NCBI GenBank assembly: GCA_963803025.1
Contig: CAWDKZ010000012.1
Span: 208,364-272,363 of the forward strand
Direction of reading: 5' to 3'
Length of the DNA stretch: 64,000 nucleotides
Source of the DNA: Bog-793 sp963803025
Lineage (GTDB): Bacteria; Actinomycetota; Acidimicrobiia; Acidimicrobiales; Bog-793
Made by a program: the position numbers and the translations under genes. The notes below the pieces were generated by a model. It was not told the origin of the DNA and searched no databases. It saw only the letters and a list, made by a program, of their open reading frames with translations. Of this stretch, positions 9,631 through 19,507 are shown one piece after another (position 1 is the stretch's first letter; each line of letters starts with the position of its first letter).

Positions 9631-11699
9631 TCAGCCTCTCCGGCGGACTTTTCGTCGTGCGCACCGCCCAGGCGCGCGAGCAGTTGCTCTTCGGTCCAGA
9701 TTTCGATGCCCGATTCACGGGCTTTCTCGAGCTTCGATCCGGCCTCGTCGCCGGCCACGACGACGGACGTCTTCTTGCTCACCGAGCCCGTCACTTTGCC
9801 CCCGGCCGCTTCGATCCGCGCCTTGGCTTGTTCGCGCGACAGCGTGGGCAGCGCGCCGGTGAGCACGAACGTCAGCCCGGCCAGGGCTCCGCCGGCGGGC
9901 TGTTGCTGTATCTCGCCTTCAAACTGCAGCCCCGCGGCGCGAAGCCGCTCCACCAGTTCGCGATTGTGCGGCTCGCGGAAGAACTCGCGGATCGACTGCG
10001 CCACCTTCGGCCCGACTTCCTCGCGCGCTCTGCAGCGTCTCCTCATCGGCCCCGCATCAGCGTGTCGAGGCCGCCGAACGTCCGCGCCAGAATCTGGGCC
10101 GTGCGCTCGCCCACGAACGGAATGCCCAAGCCGGCGATCAGACGCTCGGCACCGGCCTTGCCCGCGAGGCCTCGATATTGGCCACAATCTTGGACGCCGA
10201 TTTCTCGCCCATCCGCTCCAGGTCCAGCAGTTGATCGAGCCGCAGTTGATACAGGTCCGCGACGCTGCGTCACCAGTCCCGTGCCGACCAGTTGATCGAC
10301 CAGCGCGTCGCCCAGGCCGTCGATGTCCATCACGCCGCGCGAAGCGAAGTGCAGCGATGCGATTCCTTCAGCCGCGCCGGGCAGTCGGTGTTGATGCAGC
10401 GGCTGGCCGACCTCGCCCTCTTCGCGCACGACCGCGCCGCCGCACACCGGGCACTGCGTCGGGCATGCGGAACGGCCGGCGGTCCGGGCCGGTGCGACGG
10501 CGCACGCGCACGACCTTGGGAATCACGTCGCCGCTGCGCTCGATCAGCACCGTGTCGCCGATCTCCAGGTCCAGCCGCGCGATCTCGTCCTCGTTGTGCA
10601 GCGTGGCGCGCGACACCGTCACGCCGCTCACCACCACCGGCTGCAGCTGCGCCACCGGCGTCAGCGCGCCCGTGCGCCCCACCTGCACCTCGATGTTCTC
10701 GAGCACCGGTCTCGGCCTGCCGCGCGCGTGAACTTGAAGGCGATGGCCCAGCGCGGCGCCTGGCCGTCCAGCCCAGCCGCCGCTGCTGCTCGATGGAATC
10801 GATCTTGGCCACGACGCCGTCGATCTCGTAGGGCAGCGTCTCGCGCCGCGCGCTCCCACTCGCGGCAGAACGCCAGCAACTCGTCCACGTCCGCGCACGA
10901 GCCGCGCGGTGCGGATTCACCTTGAAGCCCAGCTCGCGCAGGCGTTCGAGCGACTCCCAATGGCTGTCGGCAGCGCCGGCTGGCCGTCCGACGAGCAGGA
11001 AGTAGGCGTAGTATTCGAGGCTTGCGCGAGGCCGTGATGTGCGGTTCCAGCACGCGCAACGAGCCGGCGGCGGCGTTGCGCGGATTGGCGAACGGCGGCA
11101 GGCCCTGCCGCGTCGCGCTCCGCGTTCAGCCGCTCGAAGCTCGGCGGCTCATCATGCACTTCGCCGCGCACTTCGAATCGCGGCCAGGCCGGATCGCCGC
11201 ATGCCTGCAGCGGCAGGGTGCGGATGGTGCGCGCGTTCTCCGTGACGTCCTCGCCCACCTGGCCGTCGCCGCGCGTCACCGCCTGCCGCAGCACGCCCGT
11301 CTCGATACTGCGACCGCCATGCGACAGCCCGTCGAGCTTCAGCTCGGCCACATAGCGGTACGGCTCGCCCGCCAGCAGCTCGCGCACGCGGCGGTCGAAC
11401 TCCGCCAGCTCCTGCCTCGTTGAGCGCGTTGTCCAGGCTGAGCATCGGCGACGAGTGCCGCACCTTGACGAAGCCCTCGCGCGGCTTGCCGCCCACGCGC
11501 TGGGTCGGCGAGTCGGGCGAGTCAAATTCCGGATGCGCGGCTTCGATCTCGCTTGCAGCCGGCGCATCATGCCGTCGTACTCGGCGTCGGTGATCTCCGG
11601 CCGGTCGAGGACGTAGTATAGGTGTTCGTGCCGCCGCAAGGCGGCGCGCAGAAGCTCGATCTCGCGCAAACTCGGGTCCGTCGAATCGGGCTTCCTCAT
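9627..11699 (-). CDS. ligA: NAD-dependent DNA ligase LigA (heavily frameshifted)
   Basis: Essential replicative ligase, about 690 residues. The Ia domain contains LYYVLDRPEITDAEYD. The adenylation site reads VAELKLDGLS, in which the first Lys is the AMP acceptor, followed by TRGDGQVGEDVTENARTIR. The OB fold contains GRTGALTPVAQLQPVVVSGV and LEIGDTVLIERSGDVIPKVV. The four-Cys zinc finger spans the CPVCGGAVV and NTDCPARL segments, followed by helix-hairpin-helix motifs (MDIDGLGDALVDQL) and a C-terminal BRCT domain (LAGLTFVLTGALPTLSREQA). At least eight shifts interrupt it, for example near 11420, where deleting one C from CTGCCTCG restores the frame. Since a functional ligA is required, the shifts are best explained as sequence errors. 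Confidence 0.85.
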
Positions 11700-11707
11700 C
11701 GGGTCCC

Positions 11708-11713
11708 TATAAT
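11708..11713 (+). promoter_or_regulatory. Consensus -10 box upstream of the lipid kinase
   Basis: A perfect TATAAT lies about 25 bases before the lipid-kinase frame, in the short gap after the divergent ligA start. No good -35 hexamer is seen at 16-18 bases. Transcription from here would leave a very short leader. Confidence 0.4.
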
Positions 11714-11737
11714 CGTAACTGAAGGGGGCACTTCGTT

Positions 11738-12691
11738 ATCGCGCGCCAACGGCCGATTCATGTCATCTTCAACCCCGAGGCCGGGGGGCTTCGCCGCCGC
11801 CCCGGGCGCTTCCAGCGCACGCTCGCCCTGCTGCGCCGGAAATGGCCCGAACTCGAAGCGATCGCCACGCCCGCGCCGCAGACCGCCGGGTCCATTGCCG
11901 CGCGCTGCATCGAGCAGGGCAGCGGCCTGATCCTCGTCGCCGGCGGCGACGGCACCATCAATGAAGCGCTCTCCGGCGTGGCCGGATCGAACGTCCCGCT
12001 CGGCATCCTCCCGTTCGGCAATGCCAACGTCCTGGCCAATGAGCTGGGCCTGGGCAACAATCCGCTCCGCGCGGCCGCGCTGCTGCCGGGCTGCGCGCCC
12101 GTTCCCGTCGCTCTCGGCCGCCTGAGGACCAGCGCCGGCGAGCGGCTTTTCATCTGCATGGCCGGGGCCGGCTTCGACGCCCAGACCGTGCGCATCGTCG
12201 ACCCCAGGCTGAAGCGGCGCATCGGCAAGTTCTCCTACTGGGTCCACGCCTTCCTGGAACTCGGCTCCCGCCTGCCGGTCTTTCGCGTGCGCGTTTCGGG
12301 GCGCGAATACCTGTCCAGCTTCGCCTTGATCAGCCGCGTCCGCAACTACGGCGGCGACCTCGAAATCGCCCGCCGCGCCAACCTGCTGGGAGAACGTTTC
12401 GCCATCGTTCTGTTCTCCGGCAACAACACCTTCCCCTACGTGCGCTACCTCCTGGGCGTGGTTTTCAATAGGCTGGAAGGGATGGAGGGCGTGCGCATTC
12501 TCGAGGCCGCCGGCGTGGAGGTGGAACCGCTCGACGGCGCGCCGCTCGACCTGCAAGTGGACGGCGAGCACGCCGGCTTCGGCGCCGCCGGCTACGACAT
12601 CGTCGAAGGGCGCCTGCGGCTGCTGATCCCGGCCCCCTACCTCTGCGTCATGAGGCCGGCCACCGTCCGGCTGCAATACGAATCACTCTGA
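11738..12691 (+). CDS. Diacylglycerol/sphingosine kinase-type lipid kinase (YegS/DgkB-like)
   Basis: About 317 residues of the DAGK catalytic family, which phosphorylates diacylglycerol-like lipids with ATP at the membrane. The N-terminus RPIHVIFNPEAGG is the family start. The nucleotide-binding motif LILVAGGDGTINEALSGVAG follows near residue 75, then PLGILPFGNANVLANEL. The C-terminal beta domain carries LFICMAGAGFDAQTVR and APLDLQVDGEHAG. No ATG, GTG or TTG stands in frame between the upstream stop (11720-11722) and the first conserved residue. I mark 11738 (ATC), which has GAAGGGGG about 10 bases before it; a miscalled start codon is equally possible. The stop overlaps the next ATG by one base. 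Confidence 0.8.
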   Translation: MARQRPIHVIFNPEAGGLRRRPGRFQRTLALLRRKWPELEAIATPAPQTAGSIAARCIEQGSGLILVAGGDGTINEALSGVAGSNVPLGILPFGNANVLANELGLGNNPLRAAALLPGCAPVPVALGRLRTSAGERLFICMAGAGFDAQTVRIVDPRLKRRIGKFSYWVHAFLELGSRLPVFRVRVSGREYLSSFALISRVRNYGGDLEIARRANLLGERFAIVLFSGNNTFPYVRYLLGVVFNRLEGMEGVRILEAAGVEVEPLDGAPLDLQVDGEHAGFGAAGYDIVEGRLRLLIPAPYLCVMRPATVRLQYESL

Positions 12692-13452
12692 TGTTCGACT
12701 CCGCACCGGCCATCGAAATCCACGATCTGCGCAAGGTCTACGGCGACAAGCCGGCAGTGGACGGCCTCAATCTGACGGTCCCGCGCGGCTGCTTCTACGG
12801 GTTTCTGGGTCCCAACGGCGCGGGCAAGACCACCACCATCCGCATGCTCATGGGCCTCGCTCCGCCGACCTCGGGCTCGATGGCCCTGCTGGGCCTGCGC
12901 ATGCCCCAGGACGCCGTCGCCATCAAGCGCCGCATCGGTCTCGTGCCCGACGATTCGCTGCTGTTCGACCACCTGAGCGGTCCCGAGTTCGTGCACTTCG
13001 TCGGCCGCATGTACGGCCTCGACATGGCCACGGTGCGCCAGCGCACGCGCGAGTTGATGGAGCTGTTCGAGCTCGACACCGCCGGCCGCAAGCTGATCGT
13101 CGACTACTCCAAGGGCATGCGCAAGCGCGTCGCCATGGCCGCCGCGCTGATCCATAAGCCCGACCTGTTTCTGCTCGACGAGCCCTTCGAGGGAGTCGAT
13201 GCCGTCGGGGCGCGCCTGATGAAGGAGACTCCTGATCGAGCAGGCGCGCCGCGGCAGCACCATCTTCCTCACCTCGCACGTGCTCGAAGTCGTCGAGCGG
13301 CTGTGCGAGCGCGTGGCGATCATCAACGAGGGGCGGCTGGTCGCCGAGGGCACCATTGACGGCTTGCGCTCCGGCGAGGAGACCCTCGAGGACCTGTTCG
13401 TCCGCGTGGTGGGCGCCGAGGGCGCGCCAACGAGACGCTGGACTGGCTGTAG
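12691..13452 (+). CDS. ABC transporter ATP-binding protein (frameshifted)
   Basis: About 253 residues. The Walker A motif is GPNGAGKTTTIRMLMGL near residue 35, the signature YSKGMRKRVAMAAALIHK is of the ABC-2 exporter type, and Walker B is LFLLDEPFEGVD. After a shift near 13228 the D/H-loop region resumes as STIFLTSHVLEVVERL. A second one-base shift near 13430 precedes the end, which reads NETLDWL and a stop at 13450. It starts on the last base of the lipid kinase and is followed 10 bases later by its permease, so the three form one transcription unit. The cargo is unknown. Confidence 0.85.
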
Positions 13453-13462
13453 GACGCCTCGC

Positions 13463-15098
13463 ATGCTTCTCGACCAGCAGACCCGCGCCATCGTCTGGGC
13501 GCAATATCGTACCATCTTCAACCGCTTCCCGCGCAATCGCGGCGGCGCCGCCCTGGCCTGGCTCTTCTCCCTGGTCTGGTATGCGATCTTCGCCCTGCTG
13601 GCCGTGGTCGCCGCCTTCGCGCTGCCCGAGGTTACCGCTCGTGCCCTGCTGATCCGGACCCTCGACTACGGCCTGCTCGCCGCTCTGCTGTACTGGCAAC
13701 TGATGCCGCTGATGATGGCCACCAGCGGCCTGTCGCTCGATCTGAAGCGGCTGCTCGTCTATCCCATCCCCGAGCGCCGCATGTTCGGGATCGAGGTCCT
13801 GCTGCGCGCCAGCACGGGCCTCGAGGTCCTGCTGGTGATGACTGGCGCCGCCGTGGGCCTGTGGCGCAACCCGATCGTGCCCTGGTGGGGACCGCTGTGG
13901 TTTGTCCCCTTCACGGCGTTCAATCTGTGCCTCTCGGCCGGCGTGCGCGATCTGCTCACCCGTCTGCTGCGCCGCCGCGGCGTGCGCGAGGTGGCCGTGC
14001 TGGGCCTGTTGCTGCTCACCCAGTTGCCCAACCTCCTGGTGCGCACCATCCCGGCCGAGAAGCTGGCCGAATACCTGAGGAAATACTCGGCCTTCAGCGC
14101 CGTGCTTCCTCTGCCCTGGCAGTGGACCGCCCGCCTGGCCGCGGGCCAGTTGTCCGCCTCCGCCTTTTTCGGCCTCGCCCTGTGGCTCTTCCTGGGCGCC
14201 TGGTTCGGCTATTCCCAATTCCGCCGCGGCCTGCATTTCGACGCCGCGGCAGCCGAGAGCGCCGATCGCAAGCCCGCCGGCCCGCCCGGGCGCCTCTCCT
14301 TCGGCGAGCGCGTCGCCGGTCTGCCGCTTCGCTTCCTGCCCGAACCCCTGGCCACGCTGGTTCAGAAGGAACTGCTCACGCTGCCCCGCGTGCCGCGCTT
14401 CCGCACCCTGTTCTTGATGGGCGCGTTCTTCAGCCTCATCATCTGGCTGCCCTATCTGTCCAAGCCCGGCGGCGCCGGCGCCACCACCGGCTTCATGCCG
14501 AACAACTTCCTCACCATCGTCGTGCTGTACTCGATGCTGCTGCTCACCGAGCCGCTGTTCGCCAACGTCTTCGCCTACGACCGCAAGGCCGCGCAAGCCT
14601 ACTACGTCTTGCCGATGCGCTTCTCCAGCGTGCTGATCGCCAAGAACGCTACCGCGCTGCTCTTCGTCACGCTCGAGATCATCGTCGTCTGCCTCCTCGC
14701 CGCGCTCTTCCGCGCGCCCATGACGGCGCAGCGCCTGGCCGAGAGCCTGGCCACGGTGTTCGTTTTTGCGGCGTTCCTGTTCGCCGTGGGCAACCTGACT
14801 TCGGTGCGCTTTGCCAAGAGCGTCGAACCCGACGAATCCCTGGCGCGGCAAAGGCAGCGGGCGCGCCGGGGGCTGGCTGATGCTCGTGTACATCGCCGCC
14901 ATGCCATCAGTCGTTTTCGCCCACCTGGCGAGGTATGCTTTCCAGAACGAACTCGCGTTCTTCGCCGTGCAGGCCGCGGCCCTGTTCGTCGCCGCATTGA
15001 CTTACGTTGTGACCTTCGAACTGGCCGTCGAATCGGCCGACAGGGAACGCGAACAATTCCTCTCCGCCCTGGGAGCCGGCGAAAGCATCATCGGCTAA
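13463..15098 (+). CDS. ABC-2 type transporter permease (one frameshift)
   Basis: About 545 residues with many membrane helices: ALLAVVAAFALPEVTARALL, LLAALLYWQLMPLMMATSGL, VAVLGLLLLTQLPNLLVRTI, a central soluble segment, NFLTIVVLYSMLLLTEPLFA, and a last pair ending in FFAVQAAALFVAALTYVVTF. A single shift near 14830-14860 (around GCGCGGCAAAGG) divides it. It belongs with the ATPase immediately upstream and forms the membrane half of an exporter. The family resembles the putative ABC exporter subunits found in acidobacteria; the substrate is not evident. Confidence 0.75.
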
Positions 15099-15208
15099 GA
15101 CATCTCCGTCCGCCGCTCAGCACGCGTATTCCGCGCGCTCAGCGCGCCTGTGTGACTGACATGGAATAAGAAGGCCGGCCCCGGGCGCTACACTGGCTTG
15201 AGAGCTCC

Positions 15209-15706
15209 ATGCCAGTCTGGACCTCAGCGGCTTTTGCTCCTGACATCGCGCTGTTCCTTGCCTCGGACGGTGACGCGCTGGTGCGCGTGTCGTTCGCGGC
15301 TGCTCCCGGGATGCCGCCGGCGGACTGGCCGCGGGAGTGGTCGCGCGACCCCTCCGACCCCGTGCTGGCCGCAGCCTTGAAACAACTCAATGAGTACTTC
15401 GCCCGCCAGCGCGAAGCCTTCACGGTGCCGCTGCGGCCGCTGGGAACGCCGTTCCAGCTCCGCGTCTGGCACGCCCTCGACGAGATCCCCTACGGCCACA
15501 CCCGCACCTACCTCGACCTCGCCCGCGCGCTTGGGGTACCGGCGGCGGTGCGCGCCGTGGGCGCGGCCAACGGGCGCAACCCGCTGCCGATTTTCCTGCC
15601 CTGCCACCGCGTCATCGGCTCCAACGGCAGCCTCACCGGCTACGGTGGCGGCCTGGAGGTCAAGCGGGCGTTGCTGCAGCTCGAAGGCGTGCTGCTGCCA
15701 GGTTGA
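15209..15706 (+). CDS. ogt: Methylated-DNA--[protein]-cysteine S-methyltransferase
   Basis: 165 residues. The C-terminal domain shows GTPFQLRVWHALDEIPYGHT, an HTH recognition segment (LARALGVPAAVRAVGAANGR) and the active-site motif LPCHRVIGSNG, whose Cys accepts the methyl group irreversibly. The end GYGGGLEVKRALLQLEG is canonical. The N-terminal domain is short, as in Ogt. The gene repairs O6-alkylguanine. It overlaps the 3' end of the convergent waaA-lpxK gene by 47 bases. Confidence 0.9.
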   Translation: MPVWTSAAFAPDIALFLASDGDALVRVSFAAAPGMPPADWPREWSRDPSDPVLAAALKQLNEYFARQREAFTVPLRPLGTPFQLRVWHALDEIPYGHTRTYLDLARALGVPAAVRAVGAANGRNPLPIFLPCHRVIGSNGSLTGYGGGLEVKRALLQLEGVLLPG

Positions 15707-17990
15707 GCAGCTCCTCTGCGCGATCGACTTCCATGCCAATTCGCAGCACGCGGATGCGGGCGTCGCTCTGATACTCCGCCGGCAGATTCAGCCAGTCCTT
15801 CTCCGTCGTCACCAGCGCCGGCGCCCGCGCGAGCATCTTCTCCACCTCGCGCTGGCTGTAGCGATGATGATCGCGAAACACCTCGAACCACGCGGGCTCG
15901 ACGCCGGCCTGTTTCAGAGTCGACCGGAATGCGCCCGGATTGCCCACCCCGCAGAAGGCCCCCGCGCCCGCCGGCAGCGGCGCCAATGCCCCGGCCACCA
16001 TGCGCGCGAAGAACACCGGCACGCTCGCGTTCCAGCGCCGGATCTCGCGCACCAGACCGGCGTAGCTGCGGCCCTCGACGGTTCGCGTCAGCACCACGGC
16101 ATCGGCCCGCCGCAACGCCGAAAACGGTTCCCGCAAGCGCCCCAGCGGCAGCACGCCCCCGCCCAGCGGGTCCAGCGCATCGATCAGCACGATGTCGCAA
16201 TCGCGCCGCAGGCCCCAGTGCTGGAAACCGTCGTCCAGCACCGCGCAATCAACGCCCTGGCCCGCGCTCAACTCGGCCAGCACGCGCGCGCGATCCGCGC
16301 CCACGCCCACCGCCGCATGCCCGGCCCGCAGATGAATGAGCGCCTCCTCGCCCGTGTCTTCCACCGCCGCTTCGGCGCCTGCCGCGGCCGTCAGGATCGC
16401 CGGCCCGACGCTTCGCCGGTAGCCCCGCAGCAGCACGCCCGGCCGCCATCCGCGCTGCTCCAGCCGCTTGCACAACCACACCACGAACGGCGTCTTGCCC
16501 GTGCCGCCCAGGCTCAGGTTGCCCACGCTGGCCACCGGGCAGGCCGGCGTCCGCGCGCGCGCCGACTTCAATTCCCGGTCGACGCTCACTCCCGCGCGCC
16601 AAACCAGCGTCAGCGGCCCCAGCAGCAGCCGCTTCCATAGCACCGGCAGCGGCCGGCTCAGCGCCTCTTCGTAGCACTCCCGCAGCGTTTCCACCGCGCG
16701 CTCGGTGGCCCCGCGCCGCGCCCGGGCCAGCGCCCGCGCGCTTTCTCCGATCACCCCGCGCCGGCCCGCGTCGCGCAGCAGCTCCCCCACGGCCGCAGCC
16801 AGTTGTTCCGGCCTTTCCACGAGGATCCAGGCCGCCTCCCGATCGAATTCGGCCGCGATTTCGGCGAAATTCTCCATGTGCGGCCCGGCCGCCACCGGTA
16901 CTCCGAAAGCCGCCGGTTCCAGCGGATTGTGCCCGCCGCGATGCGGGAACGTCCCGCCCAGGAAGACCGCGTCGCCGGCGCGATACATTGCTGCCAGCTC
17001 GCCGATCGTATCCATGAGCAGCACGCCCGGCAACTCCAGCCCTCCGCCATCCCTGCCCTCCGCCTGCCATCGTGAGCGTCTCACGAACTCCACACCCGCT
17101 CTCCGCAGCCGCTCCGCCGCGGCGTCGAAGCGTTCCGGCTTGCGCGGCGCCCAGATCAGCAGCAGCCGCGGGAACTCGTCCTTCAGGCGCAGAAACGTCT
17201 CGACTGCCAGATCGTCCTCGTCCGGATCGCCGTCGCGCTGCGGCGGCATGGTGCTGGCCGCAATCCACACCGGACCGGCGTTCAGCCGCTCCAGCCAGGC
17301 CGCCACTTCCGGCGCCAGCGCGGTCGAGTCCGGATCGAAATCGTACTTCAGGTTGCCCGCGACTTCCACCACTGGCGCGCCCAGCTCGCGGTAGCGCCGC
17401 GCGGCCCGCTCGTCCTGCGCCAGGATGCGGTCCGGCCGCGTGAGCGGCGCCTGGAACAGCCAGCGCCAGCGCCTGTAGGCGGGCATCGCGTGGTCGGAGA
17501 TGCGCGCGTTCAGCACCACCAGTTGCGCGCCGCTGCGCTTGCATTCGCGATACAGGTTGGGCCAGATCTCGGTCTCCAGCACCACCACCAGCGACGGCCG
17601 CAGAGTGCGCAGCACGCCGCGCAGCGCGAAGCTCAGATCGAACGGCGTATAGAACACGCCCGCCGCCAGCCGGAGGAGCTTCTGTTCGGCCATGGCGCGC
17701 CCGGCCAGCGTCGTCACCGAGACGTAGACCGGCGCCCACGGCATCGCCCCCGCCAGGCGCTTCAGCAGCGGCACGGCGGTCAGCACTTCCCCCACGGAGA
17801 CGGCATGCAACCAGATGGCGCCCGGCGGCGTCTCGCGAAAGGAGCGCGGCAAACGGCCCAGCCGCTCCCCCAGGCCGCGCGCGTAGCGCCGGTCCCGCGC
17901 CACCCGCAGGGCCAGATACAGTAGGAGCAGAGGAGACGCCAGGACCGTCAGCGTCCGGTAGCCGATCTCGATGAGAGCCCGTTTCCCCAT
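15660..17990 (-). CDS. Fused Kdo transferase WaaA and lipid A 4'-kinase LpxK
   Basis: One uninterrupted frame of 776 residues joins two consecutive enzymes of Kdo-lipid A assembly. Residues 1 to about 430 are WaaA/KdtA: a membrane anchor (LTVLASPLLLLYLALRVA), the catalytic-Glu region GLGERLGRLP, IWLHAVSVGEVLTAVPLLKR, VVVLETEIWPNLYREC, and the GT-B C-terminal half ending FGVPVAAGPHMENFAEI. Residues about 445-770 are LpxK: SVGNLSLGGTGKTPFVVWL (P-loop), GYRRS, LDDGFQHWGLRRDCDIVLID and LVTTEKDWLNLP. The proteins are normally separate, and LpxK normally acts before WaaA. The start at 17990 gives the usual WaaA N-terminus; it overlaps the divergent gene by 20 bases. The frame is clean over 2.3 kb. 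Confidence 0.9.
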   Translation of the reverse strand: MGKRALIEIGYRTLTVLASPLLLLYLALRVARDRRYARGLGERLGRLPRSFRETPPGAIWLHAVSVGEVLTAVPLLKRLAGAMPWAPVYVSVTTLAGRAMAEQKLLRLAAGVFYTPFDLSFALRGVLRTLRPSLVVVLETEIWPNLYRECKRSGAQLVVLNARISDHAMPAYRRWRWLFQAPLTRPDRILAQDERAARRYRELGAPVVEVAGNLKYDFDPDSTALAPEVAAWLERLNAGPVWIAASTMPPQRDGDPDEDDLAVETFLRLKDEFPRLLLIWAPRKPERFDAAAERLRRAGVEFVRRSRWQAEGRDGGGLELPGVLLMDTIGELAAMYRAGDAVFLGGTFPHRGGHNPLEPAAFGVPVAAGPHMENFAEIAAEFDREAAWILVERPEQLAAAVGELLRDAGRRGVIGESARALARARRGATERAVETLRECYEEALSRPLPVLWKRLLLGPLTLVWRAGVSVDRELKSARARTPACPVASVGNLSLGGTGKTPFVVWLCKRLEQRGWRPGVLLRGYRRSVGPAILTAAAGAEAAVEDTGEEALIHLRAGHAAVGVGADRARVLAELSAGQGVDCAVLDDGFQHWGLRRDCDIVLIDALDPLGGGVLPLGRLREPFSALRRADAVVLTRTVEGRSYAGLVREIRRWNASVPVFFARMVAGALAPLPAGAGAFCGVGNPGAFRSTLKQAGVEPAWFEVFRDHHRYSQREVEKMLARAPALVTTEKDWLNLPAEYQSDARIRVLRIGMEVDRAEELLNLAAARLRAAATPA

Positions 17991-18633
17991 CCCCGCCCTT
18001 TTACTCTCGCTCTTCGCGCTGGGCGCCTGGAGCGGCGCCGCGGATGACAAATCTGCGCCGCCCTTCCACCCCGCGCCCGCTTCCGCCTGGCCCTCCCATC
18101 TGACCATCGGCGCCATCACTTTCGCCGCCGTGCGTTATGAAAGCGACGCCGACGCGCGGCCGCTCTTCAACAAGGTGAATCTCAACCAGTACGGCGTCCT
18201 GCCGGTACTGCTGATCATCGAAAACAGGAGCGACCAGAACCTGCTGCTCGACCTGATGCACGTCGAATTCGACGCCGCCGGCGGCATCCGCCTGAATCCC
18301 ACCTCGCCGGCCGACCTGCCCTACCTGATCGCGCCTAAAAACCCCATGACCCGGCCCAATCTTCCTTCGCCCATCCCGCTGCCCCACAAGAAGGGCAACG
18401 CGCTGTCGCAGATTGAGATCGAAACCCGCGCCTGGGGCGCAAAAAGTCTCATGCCCGGCGAATCGACCCACGGTTTCTTCTACTTTCAGACCGAATGGCG
18501 GCGCAGCGCCTACATCACCATCTCGGGCATTCGCGAGGCCCGTACGCAGAAGGAGGTCTTCTTCGCCGAGGTACCCATGGACAGCCCCGGCGACGCCCAG
18601 CCGCCCGCCGCCCCAGCGCCCGCGCTGCGCTGA
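17971..18633 (+). CDS. Secreted hypothetical protein
   Basis: 220 residues. A Sec signal (IPALLLSLFALGAWSGAA) is followed by a beta-rich domain without a recognised motif. A segment around VLLIIENRSDQNLLLDLMHV resembles the immunoglobulin-like pattern of proteins that treat a conserved beta-sandwich with Asn/Asp-rich turns. The last 20 residues are Pro/Ala rich. It starts head to head with waaA-lpxK, overlapping it by 20 bases, so the two 5' ends compete for promoter space. No function can be proposed. Confidence 0.65.
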   Translation: MRARFPIPALLLSLFALGAWSGAADDKSAPPFHPAPASAWPSHLTIGAITFAAVRYESDADARPLFNKVNLNQYGVLPVLLIIENRSDQNLLLDLMHVEFDAAGGIRLNPTSPADLPYLIAPKNPMTRPNLPSPIPLPHKKGNALSQIEIETRAWGAKSLMPGESTHGFFYFQTEWRRSAYITISGIREARTQKEVFFAEVPMDSPGDAQPPAAPAPALR

Positions 18634-18745
18634 CCTTAATACTGCCCCACGCTGATCGGCCGCGCCGCGGTTCACGCCGCCGCGACCACAACGGAGCGGT
18701 GCTTTTCGTCACTGACCCGCACCCGCCCCGGCGCGCCTGCCGCTT

Positions 18746-19507
18746 CTACTTGGCCGGCGCCGTGGTCGCCTTCTTGGCCGTGGCGGCTTTCTTCGCCGTG
18801 CCGGCCTGGGCCGCCGGCGGGAACACCGGCACTTCCTTGCCGTCCTTCCAACGCTCGAAGGTGACTTTCTTGATCACCACCGTCACGTCCGGCTTGTCGT
18901 TGCTATCGCGCGGCACGCGCGCGATCCTCGCCACCACGTCCTGGTGCTCCACCACCTGCCCGAAGATGGGGTGCTTCCCGTTCAGGTGCGTCGGCAGGCG
19001 CGGTCCCGAGTCGGTGATGAAGAACTGGCAGCTTCCGGTGTGCGGGCCGGCGTTAGCCATGGCCAGACGCCCCGGCTGGTCGAAGCTCAGCGAGGGGTCG
19101 AACTCGTCCTTGATGACGTCGGTCCCGCCCATGCCCGTCCCCGTCGGGTCGCCGCCCTGGATCATGAAGCCTGGGATCACGCGGTGGAACGTCAGCCCGT
19201 TGTACAGCGGCCGGTGCACCCTCACGTGGGTCTTCGGATCCATCCACGACTTGCGCCCCGTGGCCAGCCCCAGAAAATTCTGGACCGTCACCGGCTCCTG
19301 CTGCTCATACAGGATCAGCGTGATGTCGCCCAGCGACGTCGACATGGTGGTGTACAGCCCGTCCGGCCGCGGCGTCTTCGGCACGGCCGGCGCAGCCTGT
19401 TTGGCCGGCGCCTTCTTGGCGGCGGTTGCCGGGCTCTGGGCGGGCGTCTGCGCTCCCACCGAGATACCCAAAAGAGATAGACTCAGAACGGATAAGAAAA
19501 GCCTCAT
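18746..19507 (-). CDS. Secreted peptidyl-prolyl cis-trans isomerase, cyclophilin type
   Basis: 253 residues. A Sec signal (MRLFLSVLSLSLLGISVGA) is followed by an Ala/Lys/Pro-rich linker and the cyclophilin domain. This shows LGDITLILYEQQEPVTVQNF, YNGLTFHRVIPGFMIQGGDP with the catalytic Arg, MANAGPHTGSCQFFITDS, and GKHPIFGQVVEHQDVV. A second Ala/Lys/Thr-rich tail closes the protein. It would assist folding of periplasmic proteins. The Lys/Ala-rich tails at both ends resemble each other and are probably unstructured. Alone on its strand; 168 bases separate it from the divergent acyltransferase gene. Confidence 0.9.
   Translation of the reverse strand: MRLFLSVLSLSLLGISVGAQTPAQSPATAAKKAPAKQAAPAVPKTPRPDGLYTTMSTSLGDITLILYEQQEPVTVQNFLGLATGRKSWMDPKTHVRVHRPLYNGLTFHRVIPGFMIQGGDPTGTGMGGTDVIKDEFDPSLSFDQPGRLAMANAGPHTGSCQFFITDSGPRLPTHLNGKHPIFGQVVEHQDVVARIARVPRDSNDKPDVTVVIKKVTFERWKDGKEVPVFPPAAQAGTAKKAATAKKATTAPAK

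Noticed and set aside
5614..11699. Dense frameshifts read as pseudogenes
   Set aside because: Catalytic motifs of the protease and of the essential ligase are complete and resume in frame; decay would also bring stop codons and substitutions at conserved sites, which are not seen.
12923..14902. 659-codon open frame on the minus strand
   Set aside because: It is the antisense of the ABC ATPase and permease. Its product is Gln/Arg/Gly/His-rich with no fold signature, as expected from antisense of GC-rich codons.
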